From a virus, in IMG/VR virus record IMGVR_UViG_3300049259_000022, positions 1-55,505 of that record: a stretch of 55,505 nt of DNA; one strand, given 5' to 3'. A program made the position numbers and the translations under genes. Of this stretch, positions 40,329 to 49,747 are shown one piece after another. The notes below the pieces were generated by a model. It worked only from the letters and a program-made list of their open reading frames with translations. It was not told the origin of the DNA and ran no database searches. Position 1 is the first letter of the stretch. Each line of letters begins with the position of its first letter.

Positions 40329-41151
40329 GGAAAGGGTCCCCCATTTCAAGCACTCTAGCCTGGTCGGCATGCGGTCGAAGGTCCGTCATTCTCCCCCCCA
40401 TATCGATGAAGAATGTTGGATCAGTTGTTTTACGGTTTCTGCCCAGCGGCAGGCGCATCAGATTCCCTAGATCCTTTCCAGCGAGGGAATCCTGTTTGGG
40501 GAATACCTCGATTTCAAAGTTTGCATATCCGGAAGTAGGATCTTCATTGACGTGTTTATAGAAGTTGTCGCCCCGCGTGGGTGTATACTCTCGAGAAGCC
40601 ATGATTGCGATCTTCGCCGCTTCTCGCACCTCGGAAGCAGCCATGAGACCAGTGAATCCATAGACATGGATTCCTTTGCCGCCGGTGTACGTCACTGCGC
40701 AGGGTAATTGAAGATCTCTGGTGATAATCTTTGCGAACTTAGTTCCGATCATCTTCATCTGATACTTATACCAGGCGCGCGAAGGATGCGAGCGGTCGCG
40801 CCACTCATCACGGGGCGAGCCCGAATAGATCTGGAAAGCCTCGCCTTCGCGAAAGTCGATCCAGGTTCCCGCGCCCTTTACGAGGTCAACATCGAAGGCA
40901 AAGAGCTTGCAGTTTCCGTCCTGATCAAGCATGTAATGCCCGTAGGTACGCTCGCCGGACAGATGCTGCTGCAGATGAGTCATCTTGAATCCGACGGGGC
41001 CGTAGGGGGCGAGTTTATTGGTCCCCTTTTCGGCGTCGATCTCTGCAAGGCGGCTATCGGGGCAGTAAGTGCCATCATCGAATTGGATCGCCTTGACATC
41101 CCGCCTTGTGATAAACTTTTTGGCGAGTTGAACAGCGAGATCTTCTGCCAT
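40321..41151 (-). CDS. Archaeo-eukaryotic-type primase/polymerase (AEP) domain protein
   Basis: 276 residues from ATG 41151 (GGAG upstream). Two AEP signatures are visible: FAFDVDL near residue 95 (the D-x-D metal site) and TGGKGIHVYGFTG near 165 (the G-x-x-G-x-H-V nucleotide-binding motif of LigD-Pol/PriS-like enzymes). Such enzymes make primers and can act as polymerases. It heads the leftward replication operon, with the zinc finger/helicase protein downstream. Confidence 0.82.
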   Translation of the reverse strand: MAEDLAVQLAKKFITRRDVKAIQFDDGTYCPDSRLAEIDAEKGTNKLAPYGPVGFKMTHLQQHLSGERTYGHYMLDQDGNCKLFAFDVDLVKGAGTWIDFREGEAFQIYSGSPRDEWRDRSHPSRAWYKYQMKMIGTKFAKIITRDLQLPCAVTYTGGKGIHVYGFTGLMAASEVREAAKIAIMASREYTPTRGDNFYKHVNEDPTSGYANFEIEVFPKQDSLAGKDLGNLMRLPLGRNRKTTDPTFFIDMGGRMTDLRPHADQARVLEMGDPFRD

Positions 41152-41228
41152 TGATACTCCAGGGAAGAGGCGACCGATATTTCAAACGGGCGTTGCAAGC
41201 GTGACGCTACTAGATCGGTCTCGTCAAT

Positions 41229-41257
41229 GTCAAACATTGCTGTCGGCAATGCTTGAC
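41229..41257. promoter_or_regulatory. Palindrome in the divergent intergenic region
   Basis: The 12-base arms 41229-41240 and 41246-41257 pair with one G-U-type mismatch; the core CATTGC-n5-GCAATG resembles the iteron half site. It lies between the divergent primase and structural operons and overlaps the -35 of a rightward promoter, as an operator would. Confidence 0.5.
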
Positions 41258-41281
41258 TATCGGCACCTGCATCCCTACCCT
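41253..41281 (+). promoter_or_regulatory. Candidate rightward promoter for the structural operon
   Basis: TTGACT (41253-41258) and TACCCT (41276-41281) are 17 bases apart, a good sigma-A-type match (TAnnnT). The first gene starts 178 bases downstream, leaving a long leader. Confidence 0.5.
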
Positions 41282-41458
41282 GGGTGCACCTCCTTGAATC
41301 TGCGATCGGGCGACGGCAGATGAGGCAGTAGGGGACGGCGGTTCGGTGAGCTCTGGAGGGGAAGCCAGGCACCGGGCCGCCGTTGCTTCTCTGTAGCGGG
41401 TTGGTCGTGTACCGTTACTCGGGACGCCCGCGCACGCCTAGAGATATCGGATACTTCC

Positions 41459-42802
41459 ATGGAGCGAGTCTGGTTTCGTAACCCTAACAGAATTGCCGGT
41501 GAGATTGGTGAGGTGGGACATCTTTATGTGTCCTGGAGTCGCGTCGAGCTGAATAAGTCGAAGACAGACCCGAAAGCCTTCGGCAATCTTCACTGGGGGA
41601 CGAGCTCTAAGTGGCAGGGTCTGATTATTGGCCAGGGGTCCGCCGTTCACGTGGACGCAGAGCATGGTCTAGAGAATCCTCGCGCTGTATACCCGGTCTG
41701 GGAGTATGGCGAAGAGTGGAATGTTCTAGAAGAGCTCGCATCGAGACCTATTGGCGAGAATGAGGCTGTCTGCTCCGATCCTGTGATCGATCAGGCGTGG
41801 CGGCCAGTATTTGGCCAGGAGCACGTAGTATTCATTACAGGCTTGCCAGAATTTACTACTGGCGTTGGCAAGTCGATCGTTCGCAGGCTCAATGAGTTTC
41901 AGAATGATTTCCCTGAGTGCTGCGTGTATATCGACGGCAGTTACTCGTACAACGTCTTGTTCGGGATGGCCTTTCGGGCAGGTAACGTGGATACGTTTGA
42001 GTCCGCTAAAAGTAACGAGGTCATACTTCCCTCGGGGCGGCGCGCTAAGAATCACTCGTTTCCACAGCATCAGAAGTGGATTCACCTGCTCGGAGCAAGT
42101 ATTCCTGAACTCAACGACCAGGGTAAGCGAATCAGGTATAACTGTAAGTCCGCTCTCTGGGCGGCTGAGAACTTCAAGAGAGATATTGCCTTCAAGACGC
42201 AAAAACCTTCTGGACAAGTTGATCCTGACGCCCTGGTGCACGTACCTGAGCATGGCAGCAATCAGATTGGTGCTGGCATTGATGGCGATAAGATCAACTG
42301 TGATACCTGTTCGCTGGCTTTGCAGTGCAAGTTTTACCGTCTGGGTTCGGTGTGTACCTTGCCGAAGACCGAGACAAAGGACCTCGCAAAGATGTTCGGA
42401 ACTCGCGATGCCGATACAATCGTAGATGCCCTCGGAGCCCTCGTCGGCCGCCAAGCACAGCGAGTTGAGCGAGGCATGGCGGAAGAGGAAGTCCTCGGAG
42501 TCCTTGATCCCGAGGTCAGTAAGCAGCTGAACTCTACGATTGATAATGGGATCAAACTTGCCAAAATCATCGACCCATCGAGGGCCGGGGGCACCAAAGT
42601 TCAAGTCAACGTCGGTCAAGGCGCGGCGAGCGCGACGCAAGTCCAGATGGTCAACCCTGATCAGATGGTTGGGCAGATTGTTCGGGAGATCACCCAACGT
42701 ACCGGTATCCCAGCCGCGCAGATCACCCAAGAAATGATCATGCAGCAACTCATGCTCATGGGTGGCGGGGCGCAGGTTGTCCAGGGAGAAGTGATGCCGT
42801 GA
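41459..42802 (+). CDS. Unassigned protein preceding the terminase, possible small-terminase or fusion
   Basis: 447 residues; ATG 41459 lacks a strong ribosome site. The N-terminal ~250 residues are a novel-looking domain (HLYVSWSRVELNKSKTDPKAF; NHSFPQHQKWIHLLG). Residues ~278-300 hold a cysteine cluster (CDTCSLALQCKFYRLGSVC), a likely metal or Fe-S site. The C-terminal ~120 residues are helical and Gln/Met rich. Its position just before the large subunit suggests DNA recognition for packaging, but no small-terminase HTH is evident. Confidence 0.7.
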   Translation: MERVWFRNPNRIAGEIGEVGHLYVSWSRVELNKSKTDPKAFGNLHWGTSSKWQGLIIGQGSAVHVDAEHGLENPRAVYPVWEYGEEWNVLEELASRPIGENEAVCSDPVIDQAWRPVFGQEHVVFITGLPEFTTGVGKSIVRRLNEFQNDFPECCVYIDGSYSYNVLFGMAFRAGNVDTFESAKSNEVILPSGRRAKNHSFPQHQKWIHLLGASIPELNDQGKRIRYNCKSALWAAENFKRDIAFKTQKPSGQVDPDALVHVPEHGSNQIGAGIDGDKINCDTCSLALQCKFYRLGSVCTLPKTETKDLAKMFGTRDADTIVDALGALVGRQAQRVERGMAEEEVLGVLDPEVSKQLNSTIDNGIKLAKIIDPSRAGGTKVQVNVGQGAASATQVQMVNPDQMVGQIVREITQRTGIPAAQITQEMIMQQLMLMGGGAQVVQGEVMP

Positions 42803-44655
42803 GTCAACCGATCTTCGATCCGGCTGCGATTCAGCGAAGCCTTAAGTTCCTTCAGGATTACCCCTGGTTCCAGGAGCGCCCAGCAAGTATTGCGGAGTTC
42901 CTCGGTCCACAGTATTTGAACATCGAGAAGCGTGTTCGGCCGGGGATCAGGGAAGAACTTCTCGAGATTTTCGGTCCTGAGCCGAACCCTCACCGTGTAG
43001 CGGTGTACGAAGAGGCTATGTTTACTGGTGCGATCGGCATCGGCAAGACTACGATGGCCTCGATCGTCATTCCGTACATGGTGCACCATACTCTGTGTCT
43101 CAAGGACCCCCAGGATTACTACGAGCTCATGTCCGGCTCGCGTATCGCCTTCATGCAGATGTCCACGTCGGACTCGCAGGCGAAAGAGACGCTGTTTGGT
43201 GATATCAAGGCGCGTATTCAGTATTCTCCGTGGTTCATGAACGCCTGGATGTATGACCCGAACTACAAGAACCAGCTGAGGTTCCCGAAAGATGTCTGGG
43301 TCTTGCCGGGCAACAGCCAAGAGACTACTTTTGAGGGTTACAATATTCTCGGTGGCATCCTGGATGAGGCTGATTCGCATAAGGTGACCGAAGAGAAGGA
43401 CTACGCCGAGCAGGGCTTCACTACGATCGACTCGCGTATTCGGTCGCGGTTCCAAGATCGCGGATTCTTGATGGTCGTCGGCCAGATGAAGAAGGCTGAC
43501 GGCTTTGCGGCGCGCAAGTATGCAGATATGAACAAGAACGACAAGGCTCACACGGTGAGAATGTCGATCTGGGAGTCCCTGGGATGGCATAAGTTCACGC
43601 TCCCGAATGGTGAGCGTAACAGCTTCTTCTATGATACGCACCGTAAGGTGGTCGTGCCGAAGGAAGCTGTCCCGCTACTCAAGACGACCGATTATCTGAT
43701 CGAGATTCCCACTGTTTACCAGAAACCGTTTGAGAATGCTCCTGAAAAGGCTCTCCGAGATCTGGCTGGCATCCCACCGGCGATCGATGACCCATTCATC
43801 TCGCTGATTGACCGCATCACGGACTGTCAGGACAGGTGGGTCGAGATCTTCGGACAAGAGTCTCCCGTTGACCAAAGTCCGACGCGACCTCAGTTCTTTG
43901 ACTGGTTTACCTGCAAGGACGGTCTTAAGCGAGCTCTCGCCATCGATACGGCTATTTCTGGTGATGGGGACGCCCTCGGAATCGCCATGGGGCACGTTCG
44001 TGAAGTCGTAGAGATGGACGGCGAACTTAAGCCTTTCATCGTCTTTGATTTCTTGATGCGCATCAAGGCCGCCAAGGGAACAGAGATCATGCTCGGAGAT
44101 ATACGCCAGACTGTCTATCATGCCTCGGATGAGCTTGGATTTAAGATCAAGACCATCACCATGGATGGATTCCAGTCGACGGATTCGCTTCAGCAGTTCC
44201 GTAAGCGTCACTACCAGGCAGACTACCTTTCGGTTGACCGGAATAAGCTACCTTATGAGGATCTTCGTGACGCGATTTACGAGGGCCGGATGGCCTTTCC
44301 TCGATACCTCACCAAAGTCCGAAAAGGTGAAGACGAGACAGTCAACATCGCGTTCAAGGAGCTTTCGGAGCTCTCGGATAACGGAAAGAAGATCGATCAC
44401 CCGCCAACGGGCAGCAAGGATGTAGCAGATGCCATGGCGGCCGTCACCTATATGCTAATGGGTGACAGGAGTTTCAGGAAGGGAGTAGTCTCCGTCTCGT
44501 TCAGTTCAGAGAATGAACTTCAGCCAGTAGGTGCGGCTGGACCAGGCGAAGCTCTTCTGCATCCTGCACTCGGCAGTTTCGGTAACTTGATGGCTCCGAT
44601 CCCGCCTTCTCAAGATGTACTTGGCTTCTTCCCTGTTCCCAAGGCGCCACAATAG
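42799..44655 (+). CDS. terL: Terminase large subunit
   Basis: 618 residues from a GTG that overlaps the upstream stop (GTGA). ATPase: Walker A GAIGIGKTT (77-85) and Walker B ILGGILDE (183-190). Nuclease: the first RNase H-like aspartate in LAIDTAISGDGDALGIAMG (near 383) and later acidic residues in DRNKLPYEDL and GSKDVADAMA. The protein pumps DNA into the prohead and cuts the concatemer. The Walker A motif is of the G-x4-GKT type with Ile, a little unusual. Confidence 0.9.
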   Translation: MSQPIFDPAAIQRSLKFLQDYPWFQERPASIAEFLGPQYLNIEKRVRPGIREELLEIFGPEPNPHRVAVYEEAMFTGAIGIGKTTMASIVIPYMVHHTLCLKDPQDYYELMSGSRIAFMQMSTSDSQAKETLFGDIKARIQYSPWFMNAWMYDPNYKNQLRFPKDVWVLPGNSQETTFEGYNILGGILDEADSHKVTEEKDYAEQGFTTIDSRIRSRFQDRGFLMVVGQMKKADGFAARKYADMNKNDKAHTVRMSIWESLGWHKFTLPNGERNSFFYDTHRKVVVPKEAVPLLKTTDYLIEIPTVYQKPFENAPEKALRDLAGIPPAIDDPFISLIDRITDCQDRWVEIFGQESPVDQSPTRPQFFDWFTCKDGLKRALAIDTAISGDGDALGIAMGHVREVVEMDGELKPFIVFDFLMRIKAAKGTEIMLGDIRQTVYHASDELGFKIKTITMDGFQSTDSLQQFRKRHYQADYLSVDRNKLPYEDLRDAIYEGRMAFPRYLTKVRKGEDETVNIAFKELSELSDNGKKIDHPPTGSKDVADAMAAVTYMLMGDRSFRKGVVSVSFSSENELQPVGAAGPGEALLHPALGSFGNLMAPIPPSQDVLGFFPVPKAPQ

Positions 44656-44664
44656 AAGGGAACA

Positions 44665-46368
44665 GTGGTGGCAGGCTTTCAGGCTTACGACCGCCATAAT
44701 CGTCCGATCAGTGACTCGGCTTTCAAGAAGTCGAAGCCACCAGCGATGGGCGAGAAGTACGGTAACTGGTCTGGCGACACTAACCTGGTGACTCAGTTCC
44801 CCGGTGGTGGAGCCATGGTGTTTAACCTGGATCGGCTTACCCTTCAGGACTTCAGGTCGATGCGTGATCACTACCAGATCAATGCATCCTTGTCGGTCCT
44901 GACGTTCATGCTACACCAGCTGTCGTGGCACATCGAGTCGGACGAGAAGAAGATTGCTGTCCAGTGCCAGGATATCCTCCAGGATGTCTGGACGCGCCTC
45001 GTTCGCGCCAAGTCGACAGCTTTCTGGGCCGGGCGCTCTCCGAATGTGCTCCAGTGGGAGAATAACAGCATCAAGCAGCGCGTCGACCTCACTAAGATCA
45101 AGGACCTCATTCCAGAGGATTGCACTGTCAACTGGAAGCAGGTCGACGGCGCGACCTCGAAGAATGGGGTCACGCAGAAGCTCAAGATCTACGACGGCAT
45201 TCGTCAGATAGGCTGGCATGAGCCGATTCCGACGAAGGCGACGTACTGGTATCCACTCCTGATGGAGAACGGAAACTACTACGGCAAGAAGATCTTGCGA
45301 TCCGCCTTCGTGCCGTGGTTCTTCTCGAACCTCATGCACTTGTACTCGAACCGGTATTACGAGCGCTTCGGTGAACCTCTCCCGATCGGTCGTGCACCCT
45401 TTGATGAAGAAGTCGACGTAGAGGGCAAGAAGGTTCGCGGTAATCAGCTCATGGGTGCGATCATGCAGCAGATTCGAAATCGTTCGGTCGCGGTACTGCC
45501 GAACACTCGAACTGCAGCCTCCATGAACGAGACGAACCCAGAGTTCGACTACCAGATTGAGTATCTCGAATCCCAGATGCGTGGCGTCGACTTCGATCGC
45601 TACATCACTCGCCTGGACGAAGAGATTACGCTTGGTCTGTTCACTCCGCTCCTGGTGACTCGCACTGCGGATGTCGGCAGCTATAACCTCGGCGTTGGCC
45701 ACATGCAGACGTACCAGTGGATGCTGAACGCGATCGCTATGGACTGGACGGAGTACATCAACAAGTACATCCTTGGCCCGATGGTAGACTTCAACTTCAG
45801 TGAGCGGGCTCCTCGGGCACGCATTGTCTTCCGGAAGCTCGGCGCAGAGTCGGCTGACACGATCCGTGCTATCGTTACTGCGCTCATCGGGAAGGGCTCG
45901 ATCAAGCCTGACATCATTGAGCTCGGAGAGATGGCGGGCCTTACGTTGACGGAGGTCCAGCAGGTTACAGCAGATCCCAACGCTGACCCCAATGCCGACC
46001 CGAACGCTGATCCCAACGCCAATGACCCGGCAAACCGTAGGCGCAGCGGGCCGCGTGGAACCGATGAACCACGCGCTACGACTAAGGATGTGACCGCTCG
46101 TGTCCGCAGGCAGGCTGAAAAAGCTTTCAAGTCCGGCGAGTTCGGGCCTGGGTTCACGCCTAAGTTCGGCTATGAGAAGCAGCTTGCGGAGAGCCTCAGC
46201 ACTGCTGGCGTTGACGATGCAGCAGCAGCTGTCAAGCGACTCTACGGACGCCTCGGTGCGTGGACTGGTGACGTAACTCAGGTCACGCAATACAACTCGG
46301 TTGACAGCTTCATGACGGAGTTCGAGAAGGCGATGGACTATCAGCTGGAGGAGCTGGTAGCGGCATGA
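44665..46368 (+). CDS. Portal protein (DUF935/Mu gp29-like)
   Basis: 567 residues from GTG 44665 (GAAGGG upstream). The middle has the DUF935 features: YWYPLLMENGNYYGKKILRSAFVPWFFSNLMHLYSNRYYERFGEPLP is replaced here by those blocks at about residues 193-240, followed by the helical stem and a D-E-E-I-T-L-G region. A four- to fivefold Asp-Pro-Asn-Ala repeat occurs near 435-455. The portal dodecamer forms the DNA gate at one capsid vertex. Operon position between terminase and protease supports it. Confidence 0.85.
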   Translation: MVAGFQAYDRHNRPISDSAFKKSKPPAMGEKYGNWSGDTNLVTQFPGGGAMVFNLDRLTLQDFRSMRDHYQINASLSVLTFMLHQLSWHIESDEKKIAVQCQDILQDVWTRLVRAKSTAFWAGRSPNVLQWENNSIKQRVDLTKIKDLIPEDCTVNWKQVDGATSKNGVTQKLKIYDGIRQIGWHEPIPTKATYWYPLLMENGNYYGKKILRSAFVPWFFSNLMHLYSNRYYERFGEPLPIGRAPFDEEVDVEGKKVRGNQLMGAIMQQIRNRSVAVLPNTRTAASMNETNPEFDYQIEYLESQMRGVDFDRYITRLDEEITLGLFTPLLVTRTADVGSYNLGVGHMQTYQWMLNAIAMDWTEYINKYILGPMVDFNFSERAPRARIVFRKLGAESADTIRAIVTALIGKGSIKPDIIELGEMAGLTLTEVQQVTADPNADPNADPNADPNANDPANRRRSGPRGTDEPRATTKDVTARVRRQAEKAFKSGEFGPGFTPKFGYEKQLAESLSTAGVDDAAAAVKRLYGRLGAWTGDVTQVTQYNSVDSFMTEFEKAMDYQLEELVAA

Positions 46369-46664
46369 CCGTAACGACGAGCAAGAAGACGACGCATGAC
46401 TTGAGGTGTTCTTGTCGGCGTCGTCCCTTGCTCGCCCTGTATGGCGTGGATGACCATGGTCGTCTGTATATCGAGATGAAGGTGTATAAGCAGCAGATGG
46501 TTTACGGCCACATGGTGGCCATTCTGCGTAGCGGTGAGGTCAAGCTTTTCTGTCGCGAGTGTCATAGATGGTATACCGTAACTGTGACTGAAGAGACGAC
46601 TGCAGTCCTCCAGGAGATCGACAGTCCTGTACAAGAAGAAGCGTCGGATAGCGAAAATCCGTAA
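46365..46664 (+). CDS. Com-like zinc-finger protein
   Basis: 99 residues, ATG overlapping the portal stop (ATGA). The N-terminal C-x-C (RCSC) and later C-x2-C (FCRECHRWY) framing a beta-rich middle resemble the Mu Com family, a zinc finger that controls translation of the mom gene. The C-terminus is acidic. Here it may bind RNA or DNA; a structural role is also possible. Assignment by cysteine spacing only. Confidence 0.6.
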   Translation: MTVTTSKKTTHDLRCSCRRRPLLALYGVDDHGRLYIEMKVYKQQMVYGHMVAILRSGEVKLFCRECHRWYTVTVTEETTAVLQEIDSPVQEEASDSENP

Positions 46665-46707
46665 TGCTTGCCGGGGCAACATCCTACCGAGTAAGGTATG
46701 CGACGAG

Positions 46708-47940
46708 ATGAGTACTACAGGAACGTTGAGCCGAAGTGACCGGATGAACTCTGTTTTGTTCTCCGGCCAAAGCTTTGCGCCCGTCGATGTCGGCACCGAG
46801 ATGTTCAAGAAAGACAACGGTGTTCTCGTCGTCAAGCGCAAGCCGGTTTTCCGCTCCGGGACCTTCCGCGACAGCATGGGCATTCAGTCGACGTGGGAAC
46901 CTCTTCACATCGACATGATGATGAATCACTTCAAGATGCTCCGAGACCGGAACATCTTGAAGGACGTACCCGTGCGAGATGGGCATCCCGGCTGGATCAT
47001 GTCTGGCCAGGAGGGCAACGGAAAGGTCATCGGCTGGCACACCGACCTCACTTCCGAAGAGCTCGATATCGAGCAGGGGAAGTTTACCTTCCTTCTTGCT
47101 GATTACGAGATCACGGACGAGGAGGGTAAGGCCAAGGAGCAGAGCGGTACCTACCGCAACAGGTCTTCCGAGATCGGCGAGTATCACACCAACGACGAAG
47201 CGATGTTCTGGCCTGTCTATATGGGCGTGGCCATGGTCGACTTCTCGGCGGTCGAGGGATTGAACTTCTCGAAGTTCAGTTCCACGAGTGAACTCAAGAC
47301 CCCTGAGGGCAGAGTTTTCCACGTGTTCATGGACGAGAAGGAGGCACCTGCAGTGAGCGGCGCCCAAGCACTACCCACCGGCCAGGCGGCGCCAGCTGCA
47401 CCGCCCGTGGTTCCAGCAGTCCCAGCGGTCCCAGCCGGACAGCAGCACGCTGCTCCCCCGGCTCAGCCGTTTCAGTTCACGATGAACGGACAGGCGACCA
47501 CGGATTTCGCGGCCGTCCAGACCCACATCAACAACCTCGAGCAGTTCCGCAGCGAGACCGAGAGCGCGGCCGTCGAGAACTTCGTCAGCCAGCTGGTCAG
47601 CGACAACAAGCTCCTCGCGCCACAGAAGGTCGCAACGATCGCCTGGGCCAAGACCCAGACGCCCGAGCAGTTCGCGGCCTGGAGGGCGATTCAGGAGCAG
47701 GTCCCGGCTCACCCGATTGTCGGCCAGCAGTTCGGAACCACCAATCAGGCCAACGAGGGAACCGGCGCGCAGACCACGCCCGAGGCGGCCGCCCTGCTTC
47801 AGCAGTACGAGGACGCCTGCGAGGTCGTGCGGATGCACGAGCGCGGCGGCATGAAGCGGGAGGTTCTCGAGAAGACCGAGTCCTTCACGAAGATGAAGGC
47901 ACTCGAGTCCAAGGTCCAGGCCGCGCAGGCGCAGAGCTAG
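46708..47940 (+). CDS. Capsid maturation protease with fused scaffold
   Basis: 410 residues. The N-terminal ~215 residues resemble Mu gpI-like head proteases: DGHP near residue 91 (catalytic His region) and TYRNRSSEI near 150 (nucleophile Ser region). A Pro/Ala-rich link (216-260) leads to a helical C-terminal scaffold-like part (LEQFRSETESAAVENFVSQL). Such fusions assemble the prohead and then cleave themselves. The start could also be ATG 46744. Confidence 0.82.
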   Translation: MSTTGTLSRSDRMNSVLFSGQSFAPVDVGTEMFKKDNGVLVVKRKPVFRSGTFRDSMGIQSTWEPLHIDMMMNHFKMLRDRNILKDVPVRDGHPGWIMSGQEGNGKVIGWHTDLTSEELDIEQGKFTFLLADYEITDEEGKAKEQSGTYRNRSSEIGEYHTNDEAMFWPVYMGVAMVDFSAVEGLNFSKFSSTSELKTPEGRVFHVFMDEKEAPAVSGAQALPTGQAAPAAPPVVPAVPAVPAGQQHAAPPAQPFQFTMNGQATTDFAAVQTHINNLEQFRSETESAAVENFVSQLVSDNKLLAPQKVATIAWAKTQTPEQFAAWRAIQEQVPAHPIVGQQFGTTNQANEGTGAQTTPEAAALLQQYEDACEVVRMHERGGMKREVLEKTESFTKMKALESKVQAAQAQS

Positions 47941-47952
47941 GAGATCTGAACT

Positions 47953-48438
47953 ATGCCAAGCTTCAGCAAGCAGGACGTGGCCGATCGGTCGCCGTTCGGC
48001 ATTCGCGAGTACCTTCGCTCCACTGAGGGGATGAAGTTCGAGTCGTACACGCTGGCCGCCAGCACGATCCGTACTCAGACCACCGATGGAGTTCCAGGCA
48101 TGAAGATCGCCCAGCGCGGTCTCGTCATCGCCAAGATCACGAGCGGTGGCGACGCTGGCAAGGTCGGTCCGTTCGCCAGCCCGACGACCGATGTCGCAGA
48201 TGGTCGTCAGACCGTCGCGAACATCGTCGGCATCCTCGAGACCTTCCTGCCGTGGCAGACGATGGATCGAGATGTCGAGGTGGCCGTGAACTACGAGTGC
48301 GCCGCGATCCAGGCCTGGTGCCTGGAGTACACCGGCAACCTCGCCGCAACGACCGAAGTTGCCCTGTCGAACACGACTGCGGCGGCCATGATCGGTGGTG
48401 GCGCTGCAGGCAAGGGCGTTGCCATCCTGTTCAAGTAA
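47953..48438 (+). CDS. Head decoration protein
   Basis: 161 residues, with AGGAG nine bases upstream of ATG 47953. The pattern DVADGRQTVANIVGILETFLPWQTMDRDVEVAVNYEC at about residues 77-113 is typical of decoration proteins found just before the major capsid gene in siphoviruses. It would bind and stabilise the expanded capsid. Supported by family pattern and position. Confidence 0.82.
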   Translation: MPSFSKQDVADRSPFGIREYLRSTEGMKFESYTLAASTIRTQTTDGVPGMKIAQRGLVIAKITSGGDAGKVGPFASPTTDVADGRQTVANIVGILETFLPWQTMDRDVEVAVNYECAAIQAWCLEYTGNLAATTEVALSNTTAAAMIGGGAAGKGVAILFK

Positions 48439-48454
48439 GGGAGGTAGCCTCGAA

Positions 48455-49747
48455 ATGGGTAACACCACGCTCGCTACGCCGAGCAACATGAACGCCTTTG
48501 CGGCTGCGATGGCTGCCTTCTCGGCCGCCGGTGGCGATCCGACTCAGTTCGCGAACTTCGCGCCCAGCCCGATCGGTGCTGACCGTCTGGTTCGCAAGGA
48601 GGTGGCTCTCGGTGTCATCCGTGAGATCCTCCCTCCGGACAACCACATCGGCCTCACCCTTGTCCCGTGGCTGGAGGTTGCGTCTGACGACGTGATCTTC
48701 GCCTACGCCAAGGGCCTGACGGACGGTCTGGCCCCGGCGCGTGCCGAGGATGCCGAGTCTGAGCTGTCGATGAAGGACGACATCTTCCCTGGTCAGGGTC
48801 GTGCGTCGATCATCGACTGGGCGCACAAGACGCGCTACTCGGCGTCGGACGTGACGCGCTACCGGGAGATGAACCGCATCCTGGAGCAGATGCGGGACAC
48901 GAACTCGCTGCCACTCACGGTCACCTCCATGATGGAGGACTGGGCCACCAAGGTCGCCAAGGACACCGCGCTGCGCCGTCGGAAGCTCGACAACCGGCTC
49001 GAGTGGATGATCATGACCTCGTTCGGTACGGGCACGCTGGCGTACAACGATGGCAAGATCAAGTTCACGATCCCCTGGGGTCGGCCTGCGGCACAGGAAG
49101 CTGGCAACGCAGCGAACGACATTGCAGGCTTCGTCGTTGATGGTGCGGTTGACTGGCAGACGACCACCTTCGATCCGATCGGCTTCATCCTGGCCGTGCA
49201 GGAGTACATGTACGACACGTACTCGGTGCACATCACTCGGGCGATCACGTCGCGCAAGGTTCTGAACCGCATCGTCGCGTCGGACAAGTTCGCGCAGCGG
49301 TCCGGTCTGATCGTGCCAGGTCTCACCGGCGGAACGATCGCCTCGGCTGACCCCAACTACGTCATGGACGGCTGGGGACCTTCGGCGGCGGTGCAGGTGG
49401 TTGAGAACAACACCGGCCTGAAGTTCATCGAGTACGACTCGGTCTACCGGACTCGTGCCCTCGGTGGCACGACCGTCACGGCGAACCGGTTCCTACCGCA
49501 GAACGAGATCATCTTCCTGCCGGACGAGTCGGACATCGCGGACTTCGATGAGACCGAGATCGGCTTCGGCAAGATGCTGACCGCTCCGCACCCGGAGGGC
49601 AACTGGACTGCCGGGTTCTACGAGTGGGAGAAGGAGCGGTCGGACCCTTGGGGTTACGACGTCGGTACTGGCGTCAAGGCCTTCCCGGTCCTTCCGCACA
49701 TGGACAAGACCTACGCGGTCAACGTCACCGGCGTTGCGGCCAGTTGA
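48455..49747 (+). CDS. Major capsid protein
   Basis: 430 residues from ATG 48455 with GGGAGG upstream; the 20-codon upstream extension is rejected. HK97-fold capsid of the lambda gpE/Mu major head type: a Trp-rich N-terminal arm, a SIIDWAHKTRYSASDVTRYRE segment (E-loop/spine region) and a beta-rich A domain with VITRAITSRKVLNRI-like helices. Its place after the decoration gene fits. No obvious delta-domain cleavage site was found. Confidence 0.9.
   Translation: MGNTTLATPSNMNAFAAAMAAFSAAGGDPTQFANFAPSPIGADRLVRKEVALGVIREILPPDNHIGLTLVPWLEVASDDVIFAYAKGLTDGLAPARAEDAESELSMKDDIFPGQGRASIIDWAHKTRYSASDVTRYREMNRILEQMRDTNSLPLTVTSMMEDWATKVAKDTALRRRKLDNRLEWMIMTSFGTGTLAYNDGKIKFTIPWGRPAAQEAGNAANDIAGFVVDGAVDWQTTTFDPIGFILAVQEYMYDTYSVHITRAITSRKVLNRIVASDKFAQRSGLIVPGLTGGTIASADPNYVMDGWGPSAAVQVVENNTGLKFIEYDSVYRTRALGGTTVTANRFLPQNEIIFLPDESDIADFDETEIGFGKMLTAPHPEGNWTAGFYEWEKERSDPWGYDVGTGVKAFPVLPHMDKTYAVNVTGVAAS

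Noticed and set aside
40980-41372. Minus frame with CLIC motif upstream of the primase gene
   Set aside because: The zinc-like CLICRR segment is suggestive, but the frame covers the promoter/palindrome region and overlaps 172 bases of the primase gene. No ribosome site at its start. Left open as a weak possibility.
44911-46290. 459-codon minus-strand frame
   Set aside because: Antisense to the portal gene, with shadow composition.
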